Origin: CAWCBH01 sp963793785
GTDB taxonomy: Bacteria > Actinomycetota > Thermoleophilia > Solirubrobacterales > 70-9
NCBI GenBank assembly: GCA_963793785.1
Contig: CAWCBH010000003.1
Coordinates: forward strand, 2,046,001-2,110,000
DNA length: 64,000 nt
Direction: 5' to 3'
Shown piece after piece: positions 8,735 through 17,171 of the stretch (positions are counted from its first letter, which is position 1; each line of letters begins with the position of its first letter). The notes under the pieces were generated by a model. That model searched no databases and was not told the DNA's origin. It saw only the letters and a program-made list of their open reading frames with translations. The translations under genes were made by a program, and so were the position numbers.

Positions 8735-10377
8735 CAGCTCTCTGAGACCTCCTCCGCGTCGAACTCGCTCTTCAGCCTTTCCAGCAGCGCATCCTCATCG
8801 AGGTCGCCGCCGCCCTTCTCCTCGCCGCCTTCGCCGTCGAGGAGCACGTAGACCGGGCGCAGGCGCTCACCGGCGATCGTCGTCAGCGCCTCCGCGAAGC
8901 GCTCGCGCTGCTCGACCGCCTCCGCCTTTCGCTTGTTGAAGGTGGCGCTGGAGGGAAACCCGATCCGCAGCACCGACTCCTCGGCCTCGAAGGCGACCGG
9001 GCGCGCTCCCTCGAACAGCGCCGAGGTCATCGCCGAGCCCGACTGGCGCATCTGGTCCAGCACCGCCGGCCAGAGCCGCACCAGCCGCTCCAGGTCGAGC
9101 GCCTCGCCCGTACCTTCTGCGGCTTCGGAGCTCTCAGAGGGCTGCTCATCGGCGACAGGCGCCGGCCGCTTCGGCTCCGGCGTCGTCGCCGGCGGCGCCC
9201 CAAGGCCGGCGTCGGCGGCCCCTCCGGCGATCCGGCGCTCCAGGCGCTCGATCCTCCTCGCCAGCCCTTCGGCGCTGCCGTCGAGCTCGGGCCGCGCCGC
9301 CTTCAGCAGCGCCACCTCGACCGCGAGGCGGGCGTCGTCTCCCTCCCGCACCGCGGTCAGCGCCGCCGCCAGCTCGTCGATCGCGCGCAGGATCGCCTCC
9401 GCACCGACCTCGGCGGCCTGGGCGCTGAGGCGATTGACGTCGGCGGCGCTGATCACGAACGACTCCGGCACCTCGCCGGTCGCCTGGACGATCAGCAGAT
9501 GGCGCAGGTGCCCGAGCAGATCGCGGGCAAACTGGGTCGGGTCGCGGCCGGAGCGGGCGACCCGCTCCACCGTCTCGAGCACGCCCTTGGCGTCCTCGGC
9601 CGCAACCGAGTCGACGGCCGCGAACAGCAACTCCGCGTCGGCGGCGCCGAACAGCTCCAGCACAGCCTCGAGCCGGACCCGTTCGCCGCCGTAGGCGACC
9701 AGCTGGTCGAGCGTCCCCAGCGCATCGCGGAAGCTGCCCGTCGCCGAACGGGCGATCATCGCCACGACGCCGTCCTCGACCTCGAGCTTCTCGGCGTCGG
9801 CGACGCGGTGCAGGACCTCGGCGATCTGGTCCAGGGTCGGGCGCTGGAAGTCGAACCGCTGGCAGCGGTCGGCGATCGTCGGCATCACCTTGTGTGCCTC
9901 GGTCGTGGCGAGGACGAAGACCGTGTTCGGCGGCGGCTCCTCGAGCGTCTTCAGGAAGGCGTTCCAGGCCTCCTTGGTGAGCATGTGGGCCTCGTCGAGG
10001 ATGTAGATCTTCCAGCGACCGCCGGCCGGCGCGAAGACGACTCGCTCGCGCAGGTCGCGAACGTCGTCCACCGAGCGGTTGGAGGCCGCGTCCATCTCGA
10101 TCACGTCGATCGAGGTGCCGGCGGCGATCGCCCGGCAGGAGTCGCACTCGCCGCAGGGGCTCACCGTCGGCCCGCCGCGCTCGCAGTTCAGCGAGCGGGC
10201 GAGGATCTTCGCCATCGAGGTCTTGCCGGTTCCCCGCGAGCCGACGAACAGATAGGCGTGGTGGACCTTGTCCTGCTCGACCGCGTTGCGGAGGGTGCGG
10301 ACGACGTGCTGCTGGCCGACCACCTCCTCGAAGGCGCCCGGACGATGACGGCGGTAAAGGGAGGTGGAGTCGGTCAT
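8734..10377 (-). CDS. dnaX: DNA polymerase III subunit gamma/tau
   Basis: Clamp-loader ATPase. From the chosen ATG at 10377 (MTDSTSLYRRHRPGAFEEVV, the canonical opening) it is 547 residues. Walker A GSRGTGKTS, the zinc module C-x8-C-x2-C-x2-C (CERGGPTVSPCGECDSC), Walker B ILDEAHML, sensor ATTEAHKVMPTI and SATGSFRDALGTLDQL are all present. A long in-frame extension up to 10524 is not credible because it reads through the intergenic region. The C-terminal third is acidic and variable, as in other tau proteins. No obvious A-rich slippery site for a short gamma form. Confidence 0.96.
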   Translation of the reverse strand: MTDSTSLYRRHRPGAFEEVVGQQHVVRTLRNAVEQDKVHHAYLFVGSRGTGKTSMAKILARSLNCERGGPTVSPCGECDSCRAIAAGTSIDVIEMDAASNRSVDDVRDLRERVVFAPAGGRWKIYILDEAHMLTKEAWNAFLKTLEEPPPNTVFVLATTEAHKVMPTIADRCQRFDFQRPTLDQIAEVLHRVADAEKLEVEDGVVAMIARSATGSFRDALGTLDQLVAYGGERVRLEAVLELFGAADAELLFAAVDSVAAEDAKGVLETVERVARSGRDPTQFARDLLGHLRHLLIVQATGEVPESFVISAADVNRLSAQAAEVGAEAILRAIDELAAALTAVREGDDARLAVEVALLKAARPELDGSAEGLARRIERLERRIAGGAADAGLGAPPATTPEPKRPAPVADEQPSESSEAAEGTGEALDLERLVRLWPAVLDQMRQSGSAMTSALFEGARPVAFEAEESVLRIGFPSSATFNKRKAEAVEQRERFAEALTTIAGERLRPVYVLLDGEGGEEKGGGDLDEDALLERLKSEFDAEEVSES

Positions 10378-10438
10378 CGGCGAGAAGTCGGGCCAGTGTA
10401 GCTGCGGCTCCAGGGGGCCTTCCGGGTACTTTGCCGCC

Positions 10439-11878
10439 ATGCTCGCGGCGAGGCTCTGGCCCCTGGCGGCGGTCGCCGCGATCGCGGCGCTGCTGTGGCT
10501 GATCTTTCCCTTCGGGTTCCCCAACTACGACACCGTCTACCTGCTGCTCTGGGGCCAGGAGCTGGCCGAGGGCCTCAGTCCCGACCGATCGGCGCCGCTG
10601 GCGCCGACGCCGCATCCGCTCGGCGAGCTCTGGGGGGTCGTGGTCGCGCCGCTGGACGACGGCGCGACGGCGGCGACGATGGTCGTCGCCTATTTCGCCC
10701 TCGGGGCGATCGCCTATCTCGTCTACCGGCTCGGGGCGCTGTGGTTCGAGCCCTGGGTCGGGGTGGCGGCGGCGGCGATCGTGCTGACGCGGGCTCCTTT
10801 CCTGAGCAACGGCCTGCGGGCTTACGTCGACCTCCCCTATATCGCGCTCTGCCTGGCGGCGCTCGTGATCGAGACCCGCCGACCCCGGGCCGGCTGGCCG
10901 GTCCTGGCGCTGCTGGCCCTGGCCGGGCTGCTGCGCCCGGAGGCATGGCTGTTCGCGGCCGTCTACCTCGCCTACCTGGCGCTGGAACCAATCGGGCTGC
11001 GGTGGCGACGCGAACGCGGTCGGCGGGAGTTGATCGCCCTTGGCGCGCTGGCTGCCGCCGGCCCGCTGCTGTGGGCGGCGTTTGACTGGATCACCTCCGG
11101 CGACCCCCTCTATTCCTTCACCGGCACCCGCGACACCGTGGAGACCCTGGAGCGCCAGACCGGGCCGGTCGACCTGGTGCTCTACGGGCCCCGCCGGCTC
11201 GGGGAGGTATTGCAATGGCCGGGGATGATCGGCGCCGCGGGCGGCGTCGTCCTCTGCCTCGCGTTCCTGCGCCGGCGAGCCGCGATCGGGGTCGCGGCGG
11301 CGGCGCTGGCGCTGCTCGCCTTCGCGATCCTCGCCACTGCCGGCCTGGCGATCATCCCCCGCTACACGATGCTGGCGGCGGCGATCCTGGCCGTCTTCTG
11401 CGGCGCTGGACTGCTCGGCTGGCGCCTGCTCGACGCCGGCCATCCCTGGCGGCGGCGCTGGCAGGCCTTCGCGGCGGTCGTCGCGCTTGCCTTCGTGGCC
11501 TGGATTCCGAACCAGTACGACCTGCTCGACAGCGTCTACACCGACCTCGAGTCCCAGAGCGAGGTGGAGGACGATCTCGCGGCGCTGACCGACTCGGGCG
11601 CCTTCCGAGCGCGGTGCCTGCCGATCTCGGTCCCCAACCACCGCGCCGTTCCCCGCCTGGCGCTGAAGCTCGACCTGCGTCCCAGCTCGATCGTCAGCTC
11701 CGCCCAGCAGCGCCAGCCGCAGCGCGGCTACTTCCTCGAGCCCGCAAACGACTTCACGATCGAGCACTTCCTGCTCGACCCCAACGACCCGGCGCGGCTG
11801 CGGGTCGAGAGACCGCCCGGCTTCCGGCCGGTCCCGGTTCGCAACCCGTCCTGGCTGCTCTACGCCCGCTGCGGCTGA
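10439..11878 (+). CDS. Polytopic membrane protein, glycosyltransferase C (PMT/ArnT)-like
   Basis: About 479 residues with roughly ten hydrophobic segments. After the first membrane helix comes NYDTVYLLLWGQELAEG, an acidic-residue loop in the position of the D/E-containing first loop of lipid-linked-sugar glycosyltransferases, and GLLRPEAWLFAA further on fits the same family. Its likely role is transfer of a lipid-linked sugar on the outer face of the membrane, but acceptor and donor are unknown. I start it at ATG 10439, 61 bp from the divergent dnaX start; the 10364 start would overlap dnaX. Confidence 0.7.
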   Translation: MLAARLWPLAAVAAIAALLWLIFPFGFPNYDTVYLLLWGQELAEGLSPDRSAPLAPTPHPLGELWGVVVAPLDDGATAATMVVAYFALGAIAYLVYRLGALWFEPWVGVAAAAIVLTRAPFLSNGLRAYVDLPYIALCLAALVIETRRPRAGWPVLALLALAGLLRPEAWLFAAVYLAYLALEPIGLRWRRERGRRELIALGALAAAGPLLWAAFDWITSGDPLYSFTGTRDTVETLERQTGPVDLVLYGPRRLGEVLQWPGMIGAAGGVVLCLAFLRRRAAIGVAAAALALLAFAILATAGLAIIPRYTMLAAAILAVFCGAGLLGWRLLDAGHPWRRRWQAFAAVVALAFVAWIPNQYDLLDSVYTDLESQSEVEDDLAALTDSGAFRARCLPISVPNHRAVPRLALKLDLRPSSIVSSAQQRQPQRGYFLEPANDFTIEHFLLDPNDPARLRVERPPGFRPVPVRNPSWLLYARCG

Positions 11879-11948
11879 GCTTCCGATCCGTCCTGGTCGG
11901 GAGGCTTTCAGCCTTCAATCTCGGCGCCCGACAGCCGATACAGGGTTT

Positions 11949-13695
11949 GTGAGCGACGCCGACACCTCCGCGGCGACGATCGAGGTCCCTGCGGGCCTCG
12001 TGCCGGCGAGCGGGCAAATCGACTCCCAGCGACGGCTTGGTGACGTGATCGTCGAGCTCGGCTTCGCCGATCGCGAGAGCGTCGAGGCGGCGATCGCCGA
12101 AGCCAAGGCGACCGGACGCCGGGTCGGCCAGACGCTGGTCGAGCGCGGCACCGTCGACACTGCCGAGCTGGCGCGGGCACTGGCCGAGCGCAACGGGCTC
12201 GACTACGTGGACTTGAACCAGTTTGAGGTCGACAAGGGCGTCGCCAACCTGATCACCTCTGTTCAGGCCCGCCGCTATCAGGCGATACCGATCGCGATCG
12301 TCGGCGAACGCACCCTGCTTACCGCGACTTCCGACCCGGCCAACCTGCTGGCGCTCGACGACGTCGCCATGGCCACCGGCTACGACGTCCGCCTCGCGGT
12401 CACGTCGCCCGAGCATCTGGAGGGGCTGATCGGACAGCTCTCGCGGCTGAGCGACTCCGTGCACGAGGTCGAGGAGGCGACCCTGGTGGAGGAGCCCGGG
12501 GCCGAGGTGATCGAGTTGATGGAGTCGGCCGAACAGGCTCCGGTCGTGAAGCTGGTCCATTCGGTGATCGCCGACGCGGTCGAGCGCGGGGCCTCCGACA
12601 TCCACTTCGACCCCAGGGATGGCGACATGGGAGTCCGCTTCCGGGTCGACGGGGTTGTGACCGAGTCCACGACCGTCCCCCAGCGGCTGGTCGCGGGCCT
12701 GGTCTCGCGGGTCAAGATCATGGCCGAGCTGAACATCGCCGAGCGTCGCCTGCCCCAGGACGGCCGAATCGGGCTGACCGTCGACGGGCGCTACATCGAC
12801 ATCCGTGTCGCCACCCTGCCGGTGATGCGAGGCGAGTCCGTCGTGATGCGGATCCTCGACAAGGACCGCGTCGTGATGGAGCTCGAGAACCTCGGGATGG
12901 AGGCCGAGGACCGCAAGCTGCTCGAGTCCTCGATCGGCCGGGTCCACGGGGCGGTCCTGGCGACCGGCCCGACCGGAGCCGGCAAGACGACCACTCTCTA
13001 CGCGGCGATGAATGAAGTCAATTCGCCCGACAAGACGCTGATTGCGATCGAGGATCCGGTCGAGTACGAGCTCGAGGGCGTCAAGCAGGTGCAGGTCCAG
13101 AACAAGACCGGTCTCACCTTCGCGTCGGGGCTTCGCTCGATGATCCGCTCCGACCCCGATGTGCTGATGGTCGGCGAGATCCGCGACCGCGAGACGGCCC
13201 AGATCGCGATCGAGTCGGCCCTCACCGGCCACCTCGTCCTCTCCACCCTGCACACCAACGACGCGCCGATGGCCGTCGCCCGTCTGGTCGAGATGGGGAT
13301 CGAGCCCTTCCTCGTGGCCTCGGGGCTCGATTGCGTCGTCGCCCAGCGCCTGGCCCGCCGCCTCTGTGAGGAGTGCAAGCAGCCGATTGCGGTGAGCGCG
13401 GCCGATCTGGAGCGCAACGGCTTCGACGCGCGGCGGCGGCGGCGATTTCGAGGCCTCAGAGCCGGTCGGCTGCGTGATGTGCAAGGGAACCGGCTTCAAG
13501 GGCCGGGTCGGCATCTACGAAGTGATGGAGATCACCGACGAGATCCGCTCGCTGATCCTGCGCAGCGCCCCCAGCTCGGAGATCGCCGCGGCGGCGGTCG
13601 CCGGCGGGATGCGCCGGCTGCGCGACGACGGGCTCGCGAAGGTGCGCCAGGGGATCACCTCGATCCCCGAGGTGCTGCGCGTCCTCGGCAGCTAA
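11949..13695 (+). CDS. PilB/GspE-type secretion ATPase (single frameshift)
   Basis: Assembly ATPase of type IV pili or type II secretion. From GTG 11949 the N-terminal MshEN-like domain is followed by Walker A GPTGAGKTTTLY, the Asp box, Walker B DVLMVGEIRDRETA and the His box VLSTLHTNDAP. The first two zinc cysteines are CEEC near 13370; the second pair, GCVMCKGTGFKGRVGIYEV, is in another frame. An extra base at about 13428-13440 (removing the G in gacGCGCggc restores DAGGGGD) joins them and gives a normal length near 580. No pilC, pilT or pilins are in the window. Confidence 0.88.
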
Positions 13696-13824
13696 GAGTT
13701 TGAGGCCGGTGCTTCAGCGCCGGCAGAGGCAGGTCAGGTGCCGAAGGCACCGCAATGATGATCAATGGACCGTGCACCCGTCCTCGAAGCTGGCTCCCCG
13801 AGCGTGCCCGACGGGTTTGGCTCG

Positions 13825-13920
13825 GGCCAGGCTCGCCTGCGGCACCCGCGGCTTCCGCTTAAGGCTGCTTCCTTCCGGACCTGACCTGGTTCGCGGGCCA
13901 ACGTCGCGCAGGACCTGGCC
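13825..13920 (-). ncRNA. ffs: Signal recognition particle RNA, small bacterial type
   Basis: On the reverse strand the invariant SRP apical core GGTCAGGTCCGGAAGGAAGC occurs near 13868-13887, with the symmetric loop partners on either side. The flanks pair: GGCCAGG at the 5' end with CCTGGCC at the 3' end, then CCTGCG with CGCAGG and GCCCGCG with CGCGGGT. This gives one long hairpin of about 96 nt, the 4.5S size. Ends are set from the outermost helix and may be a few bases longer. The RNA binds Ffh to target membrane proteins. The rest of 13696-14075 holds no credible gene; its small open frames are antisense to this RNA. Confidence 0.93.
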
Positions 13921-14075
13921 GTCAACGCCGCTCCCGGCGTACTGACCTCGACGGTCAGCCCCTCGGAACGGGATTCGGCCCCGCTAGAGCGGATTGCGGG
14001 TTACAGGGCACCGCTAATTCCCCGCCTAGCACGGTCCGATCTGGATCCTAGCGGGCTTGTCGCGAGGCCGAAAGC

Positions 14076-14105
14076 GGAGCGGCCCGCACGAATGCGGGCC
14101 GCTCC
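14076..14105 (-). terminator. Rho-independent-like terminator after the collagen-like gene
   Basis: A 13-bp perfect stem (GGAGCGGCCCGCA with its complement) with a four-base loop lies 36 bp after the stop of the reverse-strand gene at 14142. The following bases are only weakly T-rich (GCTTTCGG). Confidence 0.7.
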
Positions 14106-14141
14106 ACACCTGCCTCGACCGGCACGCCGGCCGCGCGACTC

Positions 14142-15305
14142 TCAGCAGCTGGCGACCTTCGCGCAGCGCACGACGCGCAGCTGCTTGAACACCGTCGTCT
14201 TGATCGAGCCGACCCGGACGCGGTAGCGAACCAGCAGAGTCGGCTTCTGAACCAGGCTGCCGCGGAATGCGCTGCGAAGCGGCAGGCCGACGACGCCCTT
14301 GCCTCGGGGCGCCAGCTTCTTGTTGACCGTCCCGCTGGCCGCAGGCCCGCTGCGCTTCAGCAGCGCCGTCAGCCCGAAGCGGCAGAACTTCGCCTCCTGC
14401 TTTGCCCGGCCCGGGCAGCGCACGAAGACGAGGGCCTTGTTGCCGCGCAGGCCGACCCAGTTCCTCGTGTTGTTCTTGATGAACGAGTTGAGGAAGGCGA
14501 CGTCGAGCTTGTTGCCGCCCGGCTTGCCCGGTCTACCCGGGTTGCCCTGGCCGCCCTGTCCGCCGGAACCGCCGGAACCGCCGGAAGGACCCGCCGGACC
14601 CGGAGGACCTGCGGGACCCGGAATCGGGTCAGGCGCAGTCGTCGCCTCGAGAGCGACGTTGTCGTAGTCGATGCTGCCGCTCGGCAGCACCTCGCCGTCG
14701 TAGGAGAACCGCGACGTGATCCGGATCATGTACTGCTGGCCGATCGCCAGCTGATCCGGCTCGACGTCAAACGGCCCGACCGGAACCCAGCTGTCGCCGT
14801 CGGGCATCTGCTGGTGGTCGACCGGCACCGCGGCCGTCGTCCCCGCCGTGAGGTTGAGGATCTCGACCGTGTAGTCGACCGTCGAGCCGGTCGAGCTGGC
14901 GAAGGCGGCCACGTCGGCGCGCCTGTCCAGCACCAGCCCCAGCTCGCCCGGAACCTCCCCGCCGGCACCCTGATAGGTGAACGCGGGGCTCTCCCAGATC
15001 CCCGTCACCGAGCCCTGGACCCCGGCCAGGCTCGAGCCCACCGCGGTGCGCAGGAACCCGTCCCCCACGCCGCCGGTCCCGTCGTTCGCCTGGAACGAGT
15101 TGGTGACCGATGGGCAGGTGAGCGCCGCAACGCACAGTCCCTCGCTGGCTGTCGAGCCGGCCCATCCGCCGGCGCTGGTCGTGAATCCCCTCGACTCGGA
15201 GTCGGGGTGGTAGCTGGTCGTCTGCTGGGCCGCCGCCGGAGCGGCGAACACCGCCCAGCATGCCGCCACGATCGCCAACGCGACCCTGTTTCTGAAACCA
15301 CGCAT
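14142..15305 (-). CDS. Secreted protein with collagen-like segment
   Basis: About 387 residues. ATG 15305 is preceded by AAGGAAG and gives a clear signal peptide (MRGFRNRVALAIVAAC... ending APAAAQQ). The N-terminal ~240 residues form a beta-rich domain with four cysteines near the start, resembling carbohydrate-binding or jelly-roll modules. Then comes a short collagen-like stretch (PGPAGPPGPAGPSGGSGG continuing in GGQGGQGNPGRPGKPGG), and a basic C-terminal domain of ~115 residues with paired cysteines, ending CAKVASC. Probably cell-surface or extracellular; no enzymatic motif seen. A strong hairpin follows the gene. Confidence 0.8.
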   Translation of the reverse strand: MRGFRNRVALAIVAACWAVFAAPAAAQQTTSYHPDSESRGFTTSAGGWAGSTASEGLCVAALTCPSVTNSFQANDGTGGVGDGFLRTAVGSSLAGVQGSVTGIWESPAFTYQGAGGEVPGELGLVLDRRADVAAFASSTGSTVDYTVEILNLTAGTTAAVPVDHQQMPDGDSWVPVGPFDVEPDQLAIGQQYMIRITSRFSYDGEVLPSGSIDYDNVALEATTAPDPIPGPAGPPGPAGPSGGSGGSGGQGGQGNPGRPGKPGGNKLDVAFLNSFIKNNTRNWVGLRGNKALVFVRCPGRAKQEAKFCRFGLTALLKRSGPAASGTVNKKLAPRGKGVVGLPLRSAFRGSLVQKPTLLVRYRVRVGSIKTTVFKQLRVVRCAKVASC

Positions 15306-15543
15306 CCTTGCTTCCTTTCTCCCGCTTTGCTGAGATCGCGCGTCGCCGGGAGCCGCCCTCCGACTCCGAGCCCCTGTCACGCGCTACCTAAAAGTAATTA
15401 GGGGTTCCGGCGTCCGCCACAGGTCTTTCCGAACCCCGAACAGACGGCCAGAAACAGCCAGCGGAGCGACCGTGCGGGCGTCGAACGGACGGCCAGCCGC
15501 CGCGTCCCCTGCGGCAGCCGGGGCCGCCATATCATTGCCCCGA

Positions 15544-15615
15544 GGGCGCGTAGCTCAGTGGGAGAGCGCTCGCTTCACACGCGAGAGGTCGCTGGTTCGA
15601 AACCAGCCGCGCCCA
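15544..15615 (+). tRNA. tRNA-Val (CAC)
   Basis: Full cloverleaf: acceptor GGGCGCG/CGCGCCC, D stem GCTC/GAGC, anticodon stem CTCGC/GCGAG with loop TTCACAC giving anticodon CAC, and T arm GCTGG-TTCGAAA-CCAGC. Discriminator A at 15615; CCA is not encoded. A possible -10 (TATCAT, 15530-15535) lies just upstream. Confidence 0.96.
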
Positions 15616-15622
15616 TCCTCGG
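15571..15622 (+). repeat. Direct repeat copy 1 (attL-like), 3' part of tRNA-Val
   Basis: This 52-base stretch runs from the anticodon stem through the 3' end of tRNA-Val and seven bases beyond. It recurs without mismatch at 16210-16261. Duplication of a tRNA 3' half is the usual product of site-specific integration by tyrosine-recombinase elements. Confidence 0.85.
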
Positions 15623-15628
15623 CAGCCG

Positions 15629-16034
15629 CTACTTCGACAGTCCGGCGGCTTCGAGGGCCTGGTCCTCACTCACAAAGATCTGCCACTCCGCGATCTTCCC
15701 CTCGCGGACTGTGAACACGAAGGCAAAATCCATTTCGACTTCGACCCCGCTCTGCTTGCCACGTCCGGCGGTGCGCGCCGCGACAATCACGTAGTCACCG
15801 GGGTCTGCGAGTACACGCGGGGCCTCAATCCGGTATTCGTCCCACTGCTCGGGCCAGATCGCAAAGGCCTCCAAGACGCCGGAGCGTCCGTACTGACGCG
15901 GCGGAGGCACCCGGCAGCTCCGGCGGCTGCGTTGTCACGATGTCCTCGGCGCAGAGCTGCAGCACGGCGTCTGGATCGCCCCTGATGAAAGCGGCAAACG
16001 CCGACTGCACGATCTCCACGTTCTCCTGCGACAT
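15629..16034 (-). CDS. NTF2-fold (SnoaL-like) protein of the MSQENVE family, one frameshift
   Basis: Starts MSQENVEIVQSAFAAFIRGD, the opening seen in the gene array at 60-63 kb, and ends EDQALEAAGLSK, also like that array. Middle strands YVIVAARTAGRGK and MDFAFVFTVREGKIAEW fit the fold. Length after correction is about 134 residues. The frame changes near 15910; removing one + strand G after CCC joins PPEL to PPPRQYGRSGVLEAF. It is the only gene between the two tRNA-derived repeats, so it may be cargo of the small integrated segment. Function unknown. Confidence 0.75.
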
Positions 16035-16209
16035 TCGCCCGCGCAGTATCTCGCTCTGGCCCTCAACTGGCTGCTCAGGATCTCCGGCCAGAACGACAGC
16101 CGGCGATCGGGTACCCGTGGCATTCTGGTGCCCGTATCCGCACCCATCCGCCCACATCCACAGGTATTTCTCGGGGCCAGTTGACGCCCACTCACGCCTG
16201 AGCAACCAC

Positions 16210-16261
16210 CGCTTCACACGCGAGAGGTCGCTGGTTCGAAACCAGCCGCGCCCATCCTCGG
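16210..16261 (+). repeat. Direct repeat copy 2 (attR-like), tRNA-Val 3' fragment
   Basis: An exact 52-base copy of 15571-15622, offset by 639 bp. It lacks the 5' half of the tRNA and so is not a functional gene. It bounds the segment holding the NTF2-fold gene. Confidence 0.85.
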
Positions 16262-16329
16262 AAGTCCCGCACTGGCGAGGTCTTTGGCACCAAGTCCAGA
16301 TTCATTGCATCCCCGCCCTGGTGGCGGTT

Positions 16330-16402
16330 AGGCTGGCGCTGTCCCAGGGCGGGAGGCCCTGAGGGAGCCAAACCAAATGGAGCCTGAAGGGTCGCGAAGC
16401 CC
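16330..16402 (+). ncRNA. Candidate structured leader RNA upstream of stalk protein gene
   Basis: Nested complementary segments are visible: AGGCT 16330-16334 with AGCCT 16381-16385; GGC 16335-16337 with GCC 16367-16369; TCCC 16342-16345 with GGGA 16363-16366; AGGGC 16346-16350 with GCCCT 16356-16360. A second small hairpin is GGG 16389-16391 with CCC 16400-16402. The unpaired stretch AAACCAAATGG and GTCGCGAAGCC recall pieces of c-di-GMP-I riboswitches, but the third stem and exact cores are missing, so I do not assign a class. The Shine-Dalgarno of the gene follows within 20 bases. Confidence 0.4.
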
Positions 16403-16429
16403 ACCGTACTAAGAGAAGGGATGTCCGTA

Positions 16430-17050
16430 ATGCTCCAAAGACTCAGACGGCTGCCGTCACCAGCGATGGTGATCTCGTTCGTCGCGCTGCTGGCCGTTCT
16501 AGGCACGGGCAGCGCAGTGGCCCTTTCCGGGTCGAACTCGGTGAAGGCCGATGACATCGCAGCCAATGCGGTCGGGTCCGCCGACATCAAGTCCAACGCG
16601 ATCCACCGGGCCGAGATGTTCGACAACTCGGTCGCGTCCGCCGAGGTGGCGGCCAACTCGCTGACCGGCGACGACATCGATGAGGGCACGCTGAACGTCG
16701 GTGGTGGCGGTGGTGGTGGAAGCAACCTCACCCAGTTCACCGCGACCCTCTCGGCCGGCCAGACGAAGACCGAGACGATCGGCAACTTCACGGTCACGGC
16801 GCTAAACAACGCCGGTGCCTGCGGGAACATCTCCGTGCAGTCGGGCGGCCTCGACTCGCAGCGGAGCATCGGCCTGAACGCGATCTTCGCCAACCTCGCG
16901 GCGAACCAGACCGCGACGATCATCTCGACGAATGTGTCGCAGGCGTTCACGGCGGTCACCGATGACGGCTCGAGCTTCGTCAGCGGGGTCGTCGGCAGGG
17001 CCCAGCAGGGCGGCAACTGCCTGATCTCCGGCTACCTGACGGGCAACTAG
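16430..17050 (+). CDS. Secreted stalk-repeat protein with Gly linker and C-terminal domain
   Basis: About 206 residues. The second ATG (16430) is chosen since GAAGGG lies 9 bases upstream; the ATG at 16421 abuts that site. The N-terminus has a signal/anchor (ISFVALLAVLGTGSAVAL). Residues ~40-95 repeat the pattern A-D-D-I-A-A-N-A-V-G-S-A-D-I-K-S-N-A-I, i.e. short units with Asp-Ile or Val every five to seven residues, likely a fibrous stalk. A seven-Gly linker leads to a ~115-residue beta-rich domain with two cysteines. A similar protein is encoded at 42110. Function unknown; probably surface display. Confidence 0.78.
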   Translation: MLQRLRRLPSPAMVISFVALLAVLGTGSAVALSGSNSVKADDIAANAVGSADIKSNAIHRAEMFDNSVASAEVAANSLTGDDIDEGTLNVGGGGGGGSNLTQFTATLSAGQTKTETIGNFTVTALNNAGACGNISVQSGGLDSQRSIGLNAIFANLAANQTATIISTNVSQAFTAVTDDGSSFVSGVVGRAQQGGNCLISGYLTGN

Positions 17051-17075
17051 CCCGGCAGCGAAGCCATCTGGTCTG

Positions 17076-17103
17076 AAAGCCGGGCCCTCGCGGGCCCGGC
17101 TTT
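17076..17103 (+). terminator. Rho-independent terminator
   Basis: A perfect 12-bp stem (AAAGCCGGGCCC and complement) with TCGC loop, ending in CTTT then CTG, 26 bp after the stalk protein stop. Confidence 0.85.
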
Positions 17104-17171
17104 CTGATTGGCCCTGCTGCTTTACCCGCGCATCCGCCCGCGCCGCTGAGCCGATAGACATCCCGCTCGCT

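Noticed and set aside
9146..11767. Reverse open frame of 873 codons across dnaX and the membrane protein gene
   Set aside because: It overlaps two real genes in other frames, has Arg/Gly/Pro-rich shadow composition and no domain.
13700..13945. Small open frames on both strands at the SRP locus
   Set aside because: They overlap the SRP RNA and show no protein-like pattern.
15344..15543. Regulatory RNA upstream of the collagen-like gene
   Set aside because: A few G/C-rich stems can be drawn but none is clearly better than chance at this GC content.
16330..16402. A true c-di-GMP-I riboswitch
   Set aside because: Only short similarities to the GCAAACC and ACGCAAAGCC cores; the third stem and tetraloop receptor are not found, so only a generic leader is listed.
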